Shown here one piece after another: positions 44,344-52,872 of a stretch of 64,000 bases of DNA. The stretch comes from Sphingomonas sp. NFR15 (lineage in GTDB: Bacteria > Pseudomonadota > Alphaproteobacteria > Sphingomonadales > Sphingomonadaceae). Position 1 is the first letter of the stretch. The number at the start of each line of letters is the position of its first letter. The notes below the pieces were generated by a model. It had not been told where the DNA came from, ran no database searches, and saw only the letters and a program-made list of their open reading frames with translations. Position numbers and translations under genes: made by a program. Location: assembly GCF_900103265.1 (NCBI RefSeq), contig NZ_FMWX01000012.1, positions 1-64,000 of the forward strand. Reading direction: 5' to 3'.

Positions 44344-44383
44344 GTTCGTTTGTTTTCGTTTGGACGATTTCTCATTTTCGTTC
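44344..44383. promoter_or_regulatory. candidate GlpR operator repeats between glpK and glpD
   Basis: Three related units, GTTCGTTT (44344-44351), TTTCGTTT (44354-44361) and TTTCGTTC (44376-44383), occur just upstream of glpK. TGTTCG is the half-site of the E. coli GlpR operator, and a DeoR-family GlpR is encoded after glpD. The inference is that GlpR represses both divergent transcripts here. Confidence 0.5.
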
Positions 44384-44450
44384 GCGCGTCAACGCTTTCA
44401 TATTGGCGTTCCTTGCGGTATAGCGAGTCGCAACGGGAGTAAGCGAACCG

Positions 44451-45980
44451 ATGACATCGGGCACAGCGCAAGGGGAGATGATCGACCTTCTGGTCGTCGG
44501 CGGCGGCATCAACGGTGCCGGCATCGCGCGCGACGCCGCTGGCCGGGGATTGTCGGTGCTGCTGGTCGAGCAGGACGATCTCGCCGGACATACCTCCTCC
44601 GCATCGACCAAGCTGATCCACGGCGGTTTGCGCTACCTGGAATATGGCGAGTTCCGGCTGGTGCGCGAGGCCCTGATCGAGCGCGAGCGGCTTTGGAAGA
44701 TGGCGCCGCACATCATCTGGCCGCTGCGTTTCGTGCTGCCGCAAACCCATTCGCCCCGGCCCGCCTGGCTGGTCCGCGCCGGGCTGTTTCTGTACGATCA
44801 TCTCGGCGGCCGCGACGAACTGCCAGGCACGAAGACGGTGCGCCTCGACCGGACGCCCTATGGCGCCGGATTGTCGGCCGGCGGGCGCGGGTTCGTCTAT
44901 TCGGATTGCTGGGTGGAAGACAGCCGGCTCGTGGTGCTGAACGCACTGGACGCGGCCGAGCGTGGAGCGACGATCCTGACGCGTACCCGCCTCGTCGCGG
45001 CTGCGCGCGAGGCGCAAGGATGGGCCGCGACGATCGCCGACGCGGCAGGCGAGCGCCAGGTACGAGCCCGCGCGCTGGTCAATGCCGCCGGCCCGTGGGT
45101 GGCGGAGGTGATCGGCCAGGTGGCGGGGGCGAAAAGCGAGCGCGGTGTGCGCCTGATCAAAGGCAGCCACGTCGTCGTTCCCAGGCTTTACGAAGGCGAT
45201 CATGCGTTCATGCTCCAGAACGCCGACCGGCGGATCGTATTCGCCATTCCTTACGAGGGGCGCTTCACGCTGCTGGGCACGACCGACCAACCGTGGGACG
45301 GCGCGCCCGCGAAAGCTGCGATCGACGCGGATGAGACCGCCTACATCCTGGAAACCGCCAATCGCTATTTCACCCGCCGCCTCCGCCCGGAGGATGTCGT
45401 GTGGAGCTATGCCGGCATCCGCCCGCTCTACGACGATCGGAAGGGAAGCGCCTCGGCGGTGACCCGCGATTATGTCCTTGATCTCGACGGCGGACATGGA
45501 AAGGCGCCGATGCTGAGCATCTTCGGCGGCAAGATCACGACCTACCGCAAGCTCGCTGAGCACGCGCTGGGTGAGCTCGCGCGGTTCCTGCCGAACGTCG
45601 GCCCGGCCTGGACGGCGGGCGCGCCGCTCCCCGGCGGGGCGATGCCGGGCGGCGATTTCGCGCGCTTCCTGGCCGGAATCGAGGCGGAGCGGCCGAACTT
45701 CCCGCCCGCGCTGCTGCGGCGGCTGGCGCGCGCTTATGGCACGCGGGTCACGGAAATCCTCGGTCCGGCGGCCAGCCCGGACGCGCTCGGCGCCGATCTC
45801 GGCGGCGGGCTGCACGAAGCCGAGATCGACTATCTCGTGCGTGCCGAATGGGCTCGCACGGCGGAGGACATTCTGTTCCGCCGCTCGAAGCTCGGCCTGC
45901 ACGTACCGGCCGAAACCGCATCCCGCATCGACGCACTGCTCGCGGCGCGCACCGATCTGTCGCGGAGCGCGGCGGCATGA
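44451..45980 (+). CDS. glpD: aerobic glycerol-3-phosphate dehydrogenase
   Basis: Membrane-associated FAD enzyme that oxidises glycerol 3-phosphate to dihydroxyacetone phosphate and reduces quinone. Of 509 residues the FAD motif is LLVVGGGINGAGIARDAAGR (about 14-33). HTSSASTKLIHGGLRYLEYG is the family signature. The C-terminal domain holds DLGGGLHEAEIDYLVRAEWA. Its stop overlaps the glpR start (ATGA), so the two are translationally coupled. It would feed electrons to the quinone pool used by CyoABCD. Confidence 0.97.
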   Translation: MTSGTAQGEMIDLLVVGGGINGAGIARDAAGRGLSVLLVEQDDLAGHTSSASTKLIHGGLRYLEYGEFRLVREALIERERLWKMAPHIIWPLRFVLPQTHSPRPAWLVRAGLFLYDHLGGRDELPGTKTVRLDRTPYGAGLSAGGRGFVYSDCWVEDSRLVVLNALDAAERGATILTRTRLVAAAREAQGWAATIADAAGERQVRARALVNAAGPWVAEVIGQVAGAKSERGVRLIKGSHVVVPRLYEGDHAFMLQNADRRIVFAIPYEGRFTLLGTTDQPWDGAPAKAAIDADETAYILETANRYFTRRLRPEDVVWSYAGIRPLYDDRKGSASAVTRDYVLDLDGGHGKAPMLSIFGGKITTYRKLAEHALGELARFLPNVGPAWTAGAPLPGGAMPGGDFARFLAGIEAERPNFPPALLRRLARAYGTRVTEILGPAASPDALGADLGGGLHEAEIDYLVRAEWARTAEDILFRRSKLGLHVPAETASRIDALLAARTDLSRSAAA

Positions 45981-46765
45981 GTGTCACCGATGCCGATGAT
46001 ATTGTCGTTCGGCGGCACCGCCGCATCCTGGAGCTCGCACGCCAGACCGGCAGCGTGTCGGTCGAGGCGCTCGCATCACAGCTCGGGGTGACCCCGCAGA
46101 CGGTGCGGCGTGACCTCAACATTCTCGCCAGTCGCTCGATGCTGTCGCGCGTGCATGGCGGCGCGGTCATCACTTCGGGGGTCGACAATCTCGATCACGA
46201 CGCGCGAGGGCAAGTGGCGGCGGAGGCCAAGGCGGCCATCGGCGCCGCAGTCGCCCGGATCGTGCCCAACGGCGCGAGCCTGTTCATCAACATCGGCACC
46301 ACCACCGAGGCGATGGCGCGCGCGCTCGTCAACCATCGCGACCTGCTCGTCGTCACCAACAATTTCAACGTCGTCGATATCCTCGTCGATCAGCCCTCGA
46401 TCGAGGTGATCGCGGCCGGTGGGCGGGTGCGGCCGGGCGACCGCGCGATCGTCGGCGCGCTGGCGATGGATTTCGTGCGCGCGTTCAAGGTCGATATCGC
46501 GCTGATCGGCGCGTCCGCGGTCGATCCCGACGGCACCTTGTTCGATTTCGACGTCGATGAGGTGCGCGTCGCCCAAACGATCATCGCACATGCGCGCAGC
46601 ACGATCCTCGGAGTCGATCGGACCAAGTTCGGCCGCGCGGCGCCGGTGCGGATCGTTGGGCTCGACGCGATCGACCATTTCGTCACCGACCGGCTCGACG
46701 ACGCGGATCTCGCCGCCGCCTGCGCGGCCGCCGACGTGCATGTGATCGAAACAGAGGCCGGTTGA
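45977..46765 (+). CDS. glpR: DeoR-family regulator, probable glycerol-3-phosphate repressor
   Basis: The 262 residues from ATG 45977 have an N-terminal winged helix (about 12-65; SVEALASQLGVTPQTVRRDL followed by NILASRS) and the DeoR sensor domain with INIGTTTEAMARALVNHRDL, VTNNFNVVDIL and ALIGASAVDPDGTLFDFD. Overlap with glpD and position next to glpK support GlpR, which senses glycerol 3-phosphate. It likely controls glpK, glpD and perhaps the downstream transporter and glycosidase. A different sugar-phosphate inducer cannot be excluded. Confidence 0.88.
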   Translation: MSVTDADDIVVRRHRRILELARQTGSVSVEALASQLGVTPQTVRRDLNILASRSMLSRVHGGAVITSGVDNLDHDARGQVAAEAKAAIGAAVARIVPNGASLFINIGTTTEAMARALVNHRDLLVVTNNFNVVDILVDQPSIEVIAAGGRVRPGDRAIVGALAMDFVRAFKVDIALIGASAVDPDGTLFDFDVDEVRVAQTIIAHARSTILGVDRTKFGRAAPVRIVGLDAIDHFVTDRLDDADLAAACAAADVHVIETEAG

Positions 46766-46834
46766 ACCGAACACCATAAGCGCGAGCGACCGGTCATCAG
46801 AACCGGCGGTCGGATACAGGAGAGGAAGACGGAA

Positions 46835-48091
46835 TTGAGGCGGGTGCGGCATCTTCGCTGGTGGATCGTGGCATTGATCTGCGCGGGCACGGTCGCGAAC
46901 TACCTCGCCCGCAACTCGCTGGGCGTGCTCGCGCCCGAGCTCAAGCTCCACCTGGCGATGACGACGCAGCAATACAGCTACGTCGTCGGCGCGTTCCAGC
47001 TCGCCTATACGGTGATGCAGCCGGTCGCGGGCTTCATCGTCGATCGTTTCGGGCTGCGCGCGGGCTTCGCTCTGTTTGGGGTCGCCTGGTCGCTGGCCAA
47101 CATGCTGCACGCCCTGGCCGCCGGCTGGATCAGCCTCGCGCTCTTTCGCGGACTGCTCGGCCTGGCCGAATCCGCCGCGGTTCCGTCGGGTATCAAGGCC
47201 ATCGCCGAGTGGTTTCCGGCGCGCGAACGGTCGGTCGCGGTGGGATGGTTCAACGCCGGTACGTCGCTGGGCGCGCTGATCGCGCCCCCGCTCGTCGTCG
47301 CGGTCTCGCTGTGGGCCAACTGGCGTGTCGCCTTCGCGGTTACGGGCGCGGTCGGATTGCTCTGGGCGGGTGCGTGGTGGATCTTCTACCGATCACCGGG
47401 CGAACATCCCGCGATCACCGAAGGCGAGCGCGCGCTGATCGCCGCCGATCGACCGGTGAAGCCGTCGCGCCCGGCCAGCGCCGGCGAGATCGTCCGCACC
47501 GCGCGCTTCTGGATCATCGCCGTGCCGCGCTTCCTCGCCGAGCCGGCGTGGCAGACGTTCAGCTTCTGGATCCCGCTCTACCTCGCGACCGAGCGCGGCA
47601 TGGACCTGAAACAGATCGCCCTGTTCGCGTGGCTGCCGTTCCTCGCGGCCGATCTGGGGGGCGTGCTCGGCGGCTATCTGTCGCCTTTCCTGATGCGTCG
47701 TGCCGGGCTGCGGCTGGTGCCGTCGCGTGTCGCCGGCGTCGTGCTCGCCGCGCTGCTGATGATCGCGCCTGGATGCATCGGTCTCGCGGTCAGCCCGTAT
47801 CTCGCCATCGCGCTGTTCTGCATCGGCGGCTTCGCGCACCAGATGCTGTCCGTCCTCATCAACACGCTGTCCGCCGACGTCTTCACCCCGGAAGAGGTCG
47901 GCACCGCCAACGGCTTCATCGGCCAAGCCGGCTGGCTGGGCGGCCTGCTGTTCTCGCTGCTGATCGGGCAACTCGCCGACACGATCGGCTACGCCCCGCT
48001 TTTCGCGGCCTTGTCGGTGTTCGATCTGATCGGCGCCGCCGTCCTGCTGCTCGGCATGAAGCAGCTTCGTTTGCCGGAGACCGTGCGATGA
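46835..48091 (+). CDS. MFS transporter, hexuronate/ACS-like family
   Basis: The 418 residues form 12 transmembrane helices. The first is IVALICAGTVANYLARNSLG, and the MFS loop motif is VDRFGLRAGFALFGVAWSLA. GLLGLAESAAVPSGIKAIAEWFPARER is the pattern of the anion:cation symporter (ExuT-type) family, which carries hexuronates and related acids. The start is an unusual TTG at 46835, chosen because AGGAGAGG lies 8-9 bases upstream and no ATG fits. It is 69 nt after glpR, and its stop overlaps the GH31 start (ATGA), so carrier and glycosidase are almost certainly made together. Confidence 0.9.
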   Translation: MRRVRHLRWWIVALICAGTVANYLARNSLGVLAPELKLHLAMTTQQYSYVVGAFQLAYTVMQPVAGFIVDRFGLRAGFALFGVAWSLANMLHALAAGWISLALFRGLLGLAESAAVPSGIKAIAEWFPARERSVAVGWFNAGTSLGALIAPPLVVAVSLWANWRVAFAVTGAVGLLWAGAWWIFYRSPGEHPAITEGERALIAADRPVKPSRPASAGEIVRTARFWIIAVPRFLAEPAWQTFSFWIPLYLATERGMDLKQIALFAWLPFLAADLGGVLGGYLSPFLMRRAGLRLVPSRVAGVVLAALLMIAPGCIGLAVSPYLAIALFCIGGFAHQMLSVLINTLSADVFTPEEVGTANGFIGQAGWLGGLLFSLLIGQLADTIGYAPLFAALSVFDLIGAAVLLLGMKQLRLPETVR

Positions 48092-50502
48092 AACGCGCCA
48101 CCCTGTCCGATCGGCCGCGCTTCAAGCTCAGCGAGCGCGCGCCTGGCCGCATCACCCTCGCCGCCGATACGGGCGCGATCGCCCATGTGTTCGTTCTCGA
48201 AGAGGACGTGATGCGTCTTCTCCTGCTGCCCACCGGCGCCGTCACGAGTACGCCGAGCTGGGCGATAGCACCGGGCGCAGATGACATCGCCGAGCCCGGA
48301 CGCGACCGGATGAGCACCGAGGGCTTCTCCTGCCCGCCCCCCCGCGTCGAAGAAGACGGCGGCATGCTGCGGATCGAGACGGCGCGGCTGCGGCTTACGA
48401 TCGGCTTGCACGGCCTGCATTGCACCTGGGAGCAGCGCGACGGTGACGCCTGGATCTCGGCCGCCGCCGACCGCCCCACCCAGGCTTACGACTTCGGCTG
48501 GTGGGACGGCCGCGCGCATCATTACGTCGCCCGCAAACCCGGCGACCGATTCTTCGGGCTGGGTGACCGTACTGGCGATGTCGACCGCGCCGGCCGACGC
48601 TTTCGGCTGACCAATCTCGATCCGATGGGCTTCGACGCGGAGCATAGCGACCCGCTCTACAAAGCGATTCCCTATCTCTTGATCGCCGATGCGGCGGGCC
48701 GCTGCCACGGCGCCTTCTATGACAGCGTCGCCGACGTGACGGTCGATCTCGGGCGCGAACTCGACAATTATCATGGCCTCTACCGCCACGTCGTCGCCGA
48801 CGCGGGCGACCTCGACCTGTGGATGATCGCCGGCCCCGATCCACTGGCGGTAACGCGGCGGTTCACATGGCTGACCGGCCGCCCGGCGCTGATGCCGCGC
48901 TGGTCGCTCGGCTATTCGGGTTCGACGATGACCTATACCGACGCGCCCGACGCGTCGACGCAGATGGCGGGTTTTCTCGAGAAATGCGCCGAGCATGATC
49001 TCGGCTGCACGTCCTTCCATCTGTCGTCGGGCTATACGTCGATCGGCGACAAGCGGTACGTGTTCCACTGGAACCGCGACAAATTCCCCGATCCGGCGGC
49101 GTTCGTCGCATCCTATGCCGAAGCGGGGGTTCGCCTCGTTCCCAACATCAAGCCCGCGCTGCTGCGCAGCCACCCACGCTATGACGAGGTCGCCGCCGCC
49201 GGCCTGTTCGTGGCGGATGCGGAAGGCGTCCCGGTCGAGGCGCAATTCTGGGACGAAGTCGGCAGCTATATCGATTTCACCAAACCGGAGGCGGCGCGCT
49301 GGTGGCGCGAACAGGTCACCACCGCCCTGCTCGACACCGGGATCGAGGCGAGCTGGAACGACAACAACGAATATGAGCTATGGGATGCCCGCGCGCGCTT
49401 CGCCGGCTTCGGCGCGGCATGCGCCGCCGCGGCAATGCGGCCCGTGCAGCCGATGCTGATGATGCGCGCCTCGCGCCGGGCGCAGCGGGACGCGCGGCCC
49501 GATCGGCGCCCCTATGTGGTGACGCGATCCGGTATGGCGGGGCTGCACCGCTACGCCCAGACATGGAGCGGCGACAATCGCACCGAATGGAAGACCATTC
49601 GCTATAACGCTCGGCAGTCGATCGGCCTCGCCTTGTCCGGGATTTCGAACAGCGGGCACGATGTCGGCGGGTTTTCGGGACCGGCGCCCTCCCCCGAACT
49701 GCTGGTGCGGTGGGTGCAGGCTGGCGTGCTGATGCCGCGCTTCAGCATCCACAGTTGGAATGACGACCGCACCGTGAACGAGCCGTGGATGTACCCCGAG
49801 GTGCTGCCCGCGATCCGGCGCTTGATGGCGCTGCGGCAGACGCTGCTGCCGTTCCTCTATGATCTGCTTCACCGCTATCACGCTCAGTACGAGCCGATGG
49901 TGCGGCCAACCTGGCTCGACTTCCCCGCCGATACGGCCTGTTGGGCGGAAAGCGACGATCATCTGCTCGGCCCGGCGCTGCTGGTTCCGTTGGTGTGCGA
50001 GCCGGGGGTGACGATGCGGAGCGTGCGGACGCCCGCGGGCGCGGACTGGATCGACGTCTGGACCGGCGCGATGGTCACCGGCGGCCACACGATCACGCTG
50101 GACGCGCCGCTGGACGGGCCGCCCCCGCTCCTCGCCCGGGTGGGCTCGGCGATGCTCGTCGATCTCGCGGTCGGCGGCTGGCGGCCCCAGCCCTACACGC
50201 GTGGCCTGTGGCTGTTTCCACCACGGGCGGGGGTGTTCGCCTGCGACGCGATCGAGGATGCCGGCGACGGGGACGGCCCGGTCGATCGATGGCATCTGCG
50301 CGGCAGTGCCGATGCCACGCGCATCGACGTGACGCTCAGCCGCGAAGGTCCAGGCACGATCGGCGATGACCGCGTGACGCTCCTACTGCCGCAGGGCGAC
50401 CCGCGCACGCTGCTGGTCAACGGCGGCGCGGGTGAGCGCGTGACCATCGACGGCCGCGACGGCGTGGTCGTGACGATATCGTCGGGAGAACACCCCGACT
50501 GA
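48088..50502 (+). CDS. glycoside hydrolase family 31, cytoplasmic
   Basis: The 804-residue retaining alpha-glycosidase has an N-terminal beta-sandwich (about 1-255; DRFFGLGDRTGDVDRAGRRF). The (beta/alpha)8 barrel contains PRWSLGYSGSTMTYTDAPDA, nucleophile Asp425 in ASWNDNNEYELWD and acid/base Asp496 in QTWSGDNRTEWK. SGHDVGGFSG is also typical. The C-terminal sandwiches follow. No signal peptide is present, so it acts in the cytoplasm on a substrate brought in by the coupled MFS carrier. The sequence around the nucleophile does not look like sulfoquinovosidases. Specificity (glucoside, galactoside, xyloside) cannot be told from the sequence. Confidence 0.93.
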   Translation: MKRATLSDRPRFKLSERAPGRITLAADTGAIAHVFVLEEDVMRLLLLPTGAVTSTPSWAIAPGADDIAEPGRDRMSTEGFSCPPPRVEEDGGMLRIETARLRLTIGLHGLHCTWEQRDGDAWISAAADRPTQAYDFGWWDGRAHHYVARKPGDRFFGLGDRTGDVDRAGRRFRLTNLDPMGFDAEHSDPLYKAIPYLLIADAAGRCHGAFYDSVADVTVDLGRELDNYHGLYRHVVADAGDLDLWMIAGPDPLAVTRRFTWLTGRPALMPRWSLGYSGSTMTYTDAPDASTQMAGFLEKCAEHDLGCTSFHLSSGYTSIGDKRYVFHWNRDKFPDPAAFVASYAEAGVRLVPNIKPALLRSHPRYDEVAAAGLFVADAEGVPVEAQFWDEVGSYIDFTKPEAARWWREQVTTALLDTGIEASWNDNNEYELWDARARFAGFGAACAAAAMRPVQPMLMMRASRRAQRDARPDRRPYVVTRSGMAGLHRYAQTWSGDNRTEWKTIRYNARQSIGLALSGISNSGHDVGGFSGPAPSPELLVRWVQAGVLMPRFSIHSWNDDRTVNEPWMYPEVLPAIRRLMALRQTLLPFLYDLLHRYHAQYEPMVRPTWLDFPADTACWAESDDHLLGPALLVPLVCEPGVTMRSVRTPAGADWIDVWTGAMVTGGHTITLDAPLDGPPPLLARVGSAMLVDLAVGGWRPQPYTRGLWLFPPRAGVFACDAIEDAGDGDGPVDRWHLRGSADATRIDVTLSREGPGTIGDDRVTLLLPQGDPRTLLVNGGAGERVTIDGRDGVVVTISSGEHPD

Positions 50503-50571
50503 CCACAATCCGTCGATCTTTCACAACCACGCCGCCGACAGTGAATCGCGCGGCATCATGAGGAGGGGATA

Positions 50572-52857
50572 ATGTTGAACTATCGTACCACCGTTTCGAG
50601 CGCCGCCCTGGCCGCGATCCTGACGCTGAGCGCGTCACCTGCCTTGGCGCAAACCGCACCGGACGCCGCGCCGCCACGGGAGACCGCGAATCCGCCCGCC
50701 GCCCCTGTCGATGCGGCGACGATCGGCGACATCATCGTCACCGCCAACAAGCGCGCGGAGAACATCCAGAGCGTCCCGCTCGCCGTATCGGTCATCGCGC
50801 CGGCGCAGCTCGCGGTCGCGGGGGTGCGCAACTTCGCCGATCTCGGCAAGATCGCCCCGTCGCTGGTCGTGCGTCCCGCCGAGCAGCCGCAGAACTCCAA
50901 CATCTCGCTGCGCGGCGTGGGCACGCTCGCGTTCGGCATCGGTGTCGAATCGAGCGTCGCGGTGCTGGTCGACGAGGTGCCGGTGCCGCTCACCGCGCGC
51001 GCGTTCAACGACCTGCCCGACATCGAACGCATCGAGGTTCTGCGCGGGCCGCAGAGTACGCTGTACGGCAAGTCGGCTTCGGCCGGGCTGGTCAATCTCA
51101 TTACGCGCGACCCGACCGATACCCTACGCGTGCGCGCCAATGCCGTCGTGACGAGCGATCAGGAACGCGGCGCGAACGTAAGCGTCTCCGGTCCGTTGTC
51201 GCCCGATCTCGGCTACGTCTTCTCGGCGGCGTATAATTTCTGGGACGGCAACGTCCACAACGTCTTCGATGACAAGCAGGTCAATGGCCGCGAGGCGGTG
51301 AACCTCCGGGGCAAGCTGCGCTGGAAGCCGATGGACGACGCCTCGATCACGCTGTCGCTCAATTACGTCAACGGCAATACCGACGTCGGCCGACCGTTCA
51401 TCCACGTCGCACCGGGCGCGCGGCTGCGCGGGGTCGCCGCGCTCGATCCGGCGACGGTGTTCCCCGGCGTGACGATCGGCCCCGACAATCAGGACATCAG
51501 CAACAACTTCGATTCGCGCACGAAATATCAGGGCGGCGGCGGCTATCTGCGCGGCGAGTTCGGCGTGTTCGGCGACATGAACCTCATCTCGATCTCGTCG
51601 TACGATCGCTATCATCTCGACGACTATCTCGACCAGGACGACACATCCTCGACGACGACGTTCGGCAACAACAATCAGATCGGCTCTTTCGATTCGGAGC
51701 AGTTCACGCAGGAACTCCGCCTCCAATCGCCCGGCGACAAGCCCTTCCGCTATACGATCGGCGCCTATGCCGCGACCAACGCGTTCGCACGCGCCTTCGT
51801 TCGCGGGCCGTATTTCTCCATCGCGAATTGGGACGCCACCTCCAAATCGCGGCAAGTCGCCGGCTTCGTGCAGGCGGATTGGACGGTATATCCGGGCCTG
51901 ACGCTGACGGGTGGCGGACGCGTGCAGAACGAGCGCGTGTCTTACTCCTTCGTCGATCACGCGGCGGGCAACGCGGCGTATAGCGGCAAGGCGTATGACA
52001 CCGCCGGAACGTATCGCGGCAGCATCCGCTACGAATTCACGCCGACCGTCAGCGGGTTCTTCACCTATTCGACCGGGTACAAGGGCCAGACCTACGACCT
52101 GACGACCGGCTTCAACCAGAACCGCGCGCTGGCCGGACCGATCCGCCCCGAACGCTCGCGCGACAAGGAACTGGGCCTGCGCACGCAATTCTTCGGGCGT
52201 CGGCTCACGCTCAACGTCACGCTGTTCGACACCGATTACGACAATCTTCAGGCGCAGACGATCGAAACGCTCGCGGACGGAACCTCGAACTACCGTCTCA
52301 CCAACGTCGGCGGCCTGAACACCAAGGGTATCGAGTTCGAAGGCTCGGCGACCCTCGCGAGCGATCTCACGCTCGGCGGTTCGGTGACGTACCTCGATGC
52401 CAAATATACGTCATTCCCGGTCGCGCAATGTTACCCGCTTCAGACGGCGGCGCTCGGCTGCACCGGCACGCCCGCGCGACAGAATCTCACCGGCACGCGC
52501 GTGCCCCAGGCGCCCGAATGGAAGTTCAACGTCAACGCGGATTACTCGCCACGGCTGACCGATACGCTTCGCGGCGTCGCGCAGGTGAACTGGCAGTATC
52601 AAAGCAGCCTCTATTATGCCGCGCGCGACCCCGAGACGTTCCAGCCCGCCTTCCACATCGTCAACCTCGGCATCGGCATTCGCGATGAGGATCGCCGCTG
52701 GGAGGTCGTCGGGTTCGTCAACAACGTGTTCGACCAGCAATATTACAGCTCCCTGGTCAACACCGCCGGCAATTTCGGCAACCAGATCGCAACCCAGGCG
52801 CTGCTGCCGCGCGACTTCCGCCGCTATGGCGGCGTGCGGCTGGCGCTGAACTTCTAA
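50572..52857 (+). CDS. TonB-dependent outer-membrane receptor
   Basis: The 761 residues begin with a signal peptide ending ASPALAQ (about 1-27). A TonB box-like GDIIVTANKRAENIQSVPLA is at about 52-71. A plug domain (about 65-180, with VEVLRGPQSTLYGKSASAGL-type segment) and a 22-strand barrel ending in Phe follow (GGVRLALNF). AGGAGGGG precedes ATG 50572 by four bases. It starts a second transcription unit, or continues the glpD one after ~70 nt. The neighbourhood suggests a glycoside or glycolipid ligand, and siderophore genes are absent. Confidence 0.95.
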   Translation: MLNYRTTVSSAALAAILTLSASPALAQTAPDAAPPRETANPPAAPVDAATIGDIIVTANKRAENIQSVPLAVSVIAPAQLAVAGVRNFADLGKIAPSLVVRPAEQPQNSNISLRGVGTLAFGIGVESSVAVLVDEVPVPLTARAFNDLPDIERIEVLRGPQSTLYGKSASAGLVNLITRDPTDTLRVRANAVVTSDQERGANVSVSGPLSPDLGYVFSAAYNFWDGNVHNVFDDKQVNGREAVNLRGKLRWKPMDDASITLSLNYVNGNTDVGRPFIHVAPGARLRGVAALDPATVFPGVTIGPDNQDISNNFDSRTKYQGGGGYLRGEFGVFGDMNLISISSYDRYHLDDYLDQDDTSSTTTFGNNNQIGSFDSEQFTQELRLQSPGDKPFRYTIGAYAATNAFARAFVRGPYFSIANWDATSKSRQVAGFVQADWTVYPGLTLTGGGRVQNERVSYSFVDHAAGNAAYSGKAYDTAGTYRGSIRYEFTPTVSGFFTYSTGYKGQTYDLTTGFNQNRALAGPIRPERSRDKELGLRTQFFGRRLTLNVTLFDTDYDNLQAQTIETLADGTSNYRLTNVGGLNTKGIEFEGSATLASDLTLGGSVTYLDAKYTSFPVAQCYPLQTAALGCTGTPARQNLTGTRVPQAPEWKFNVNADYSPRLTDTLRGVAQVNWQYQSSLYYAARDPETFQPAFHIVNLGIGIRDEDRRWEVVGFVNNVFDQQYYSSLVNTAGNFGNQIATQALLPRDFRRYGGVRLALNF

Positions 52858-52872
52858 ACCAGGGGGGACGAC

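Noticed and set aside
46861..50502. A 1213-residue open frame that could be read as an MFS-GH31 fusion
   Set aside because: Its first ~410 codons are an out-of-frame reading of the MFS gene. The real GH31 starts at ATG 48088, overlapping the MFS stop.
48088..50502. GH31 as a sulfoquinovosidase (YihQ type)
   Set aside because: The nucleophile segment (WNDNNEYELWD) and the acid/base segment do not show the YihQ-type sulfonate-binding residues that I know. No sulfoquinovose genes are nearby.
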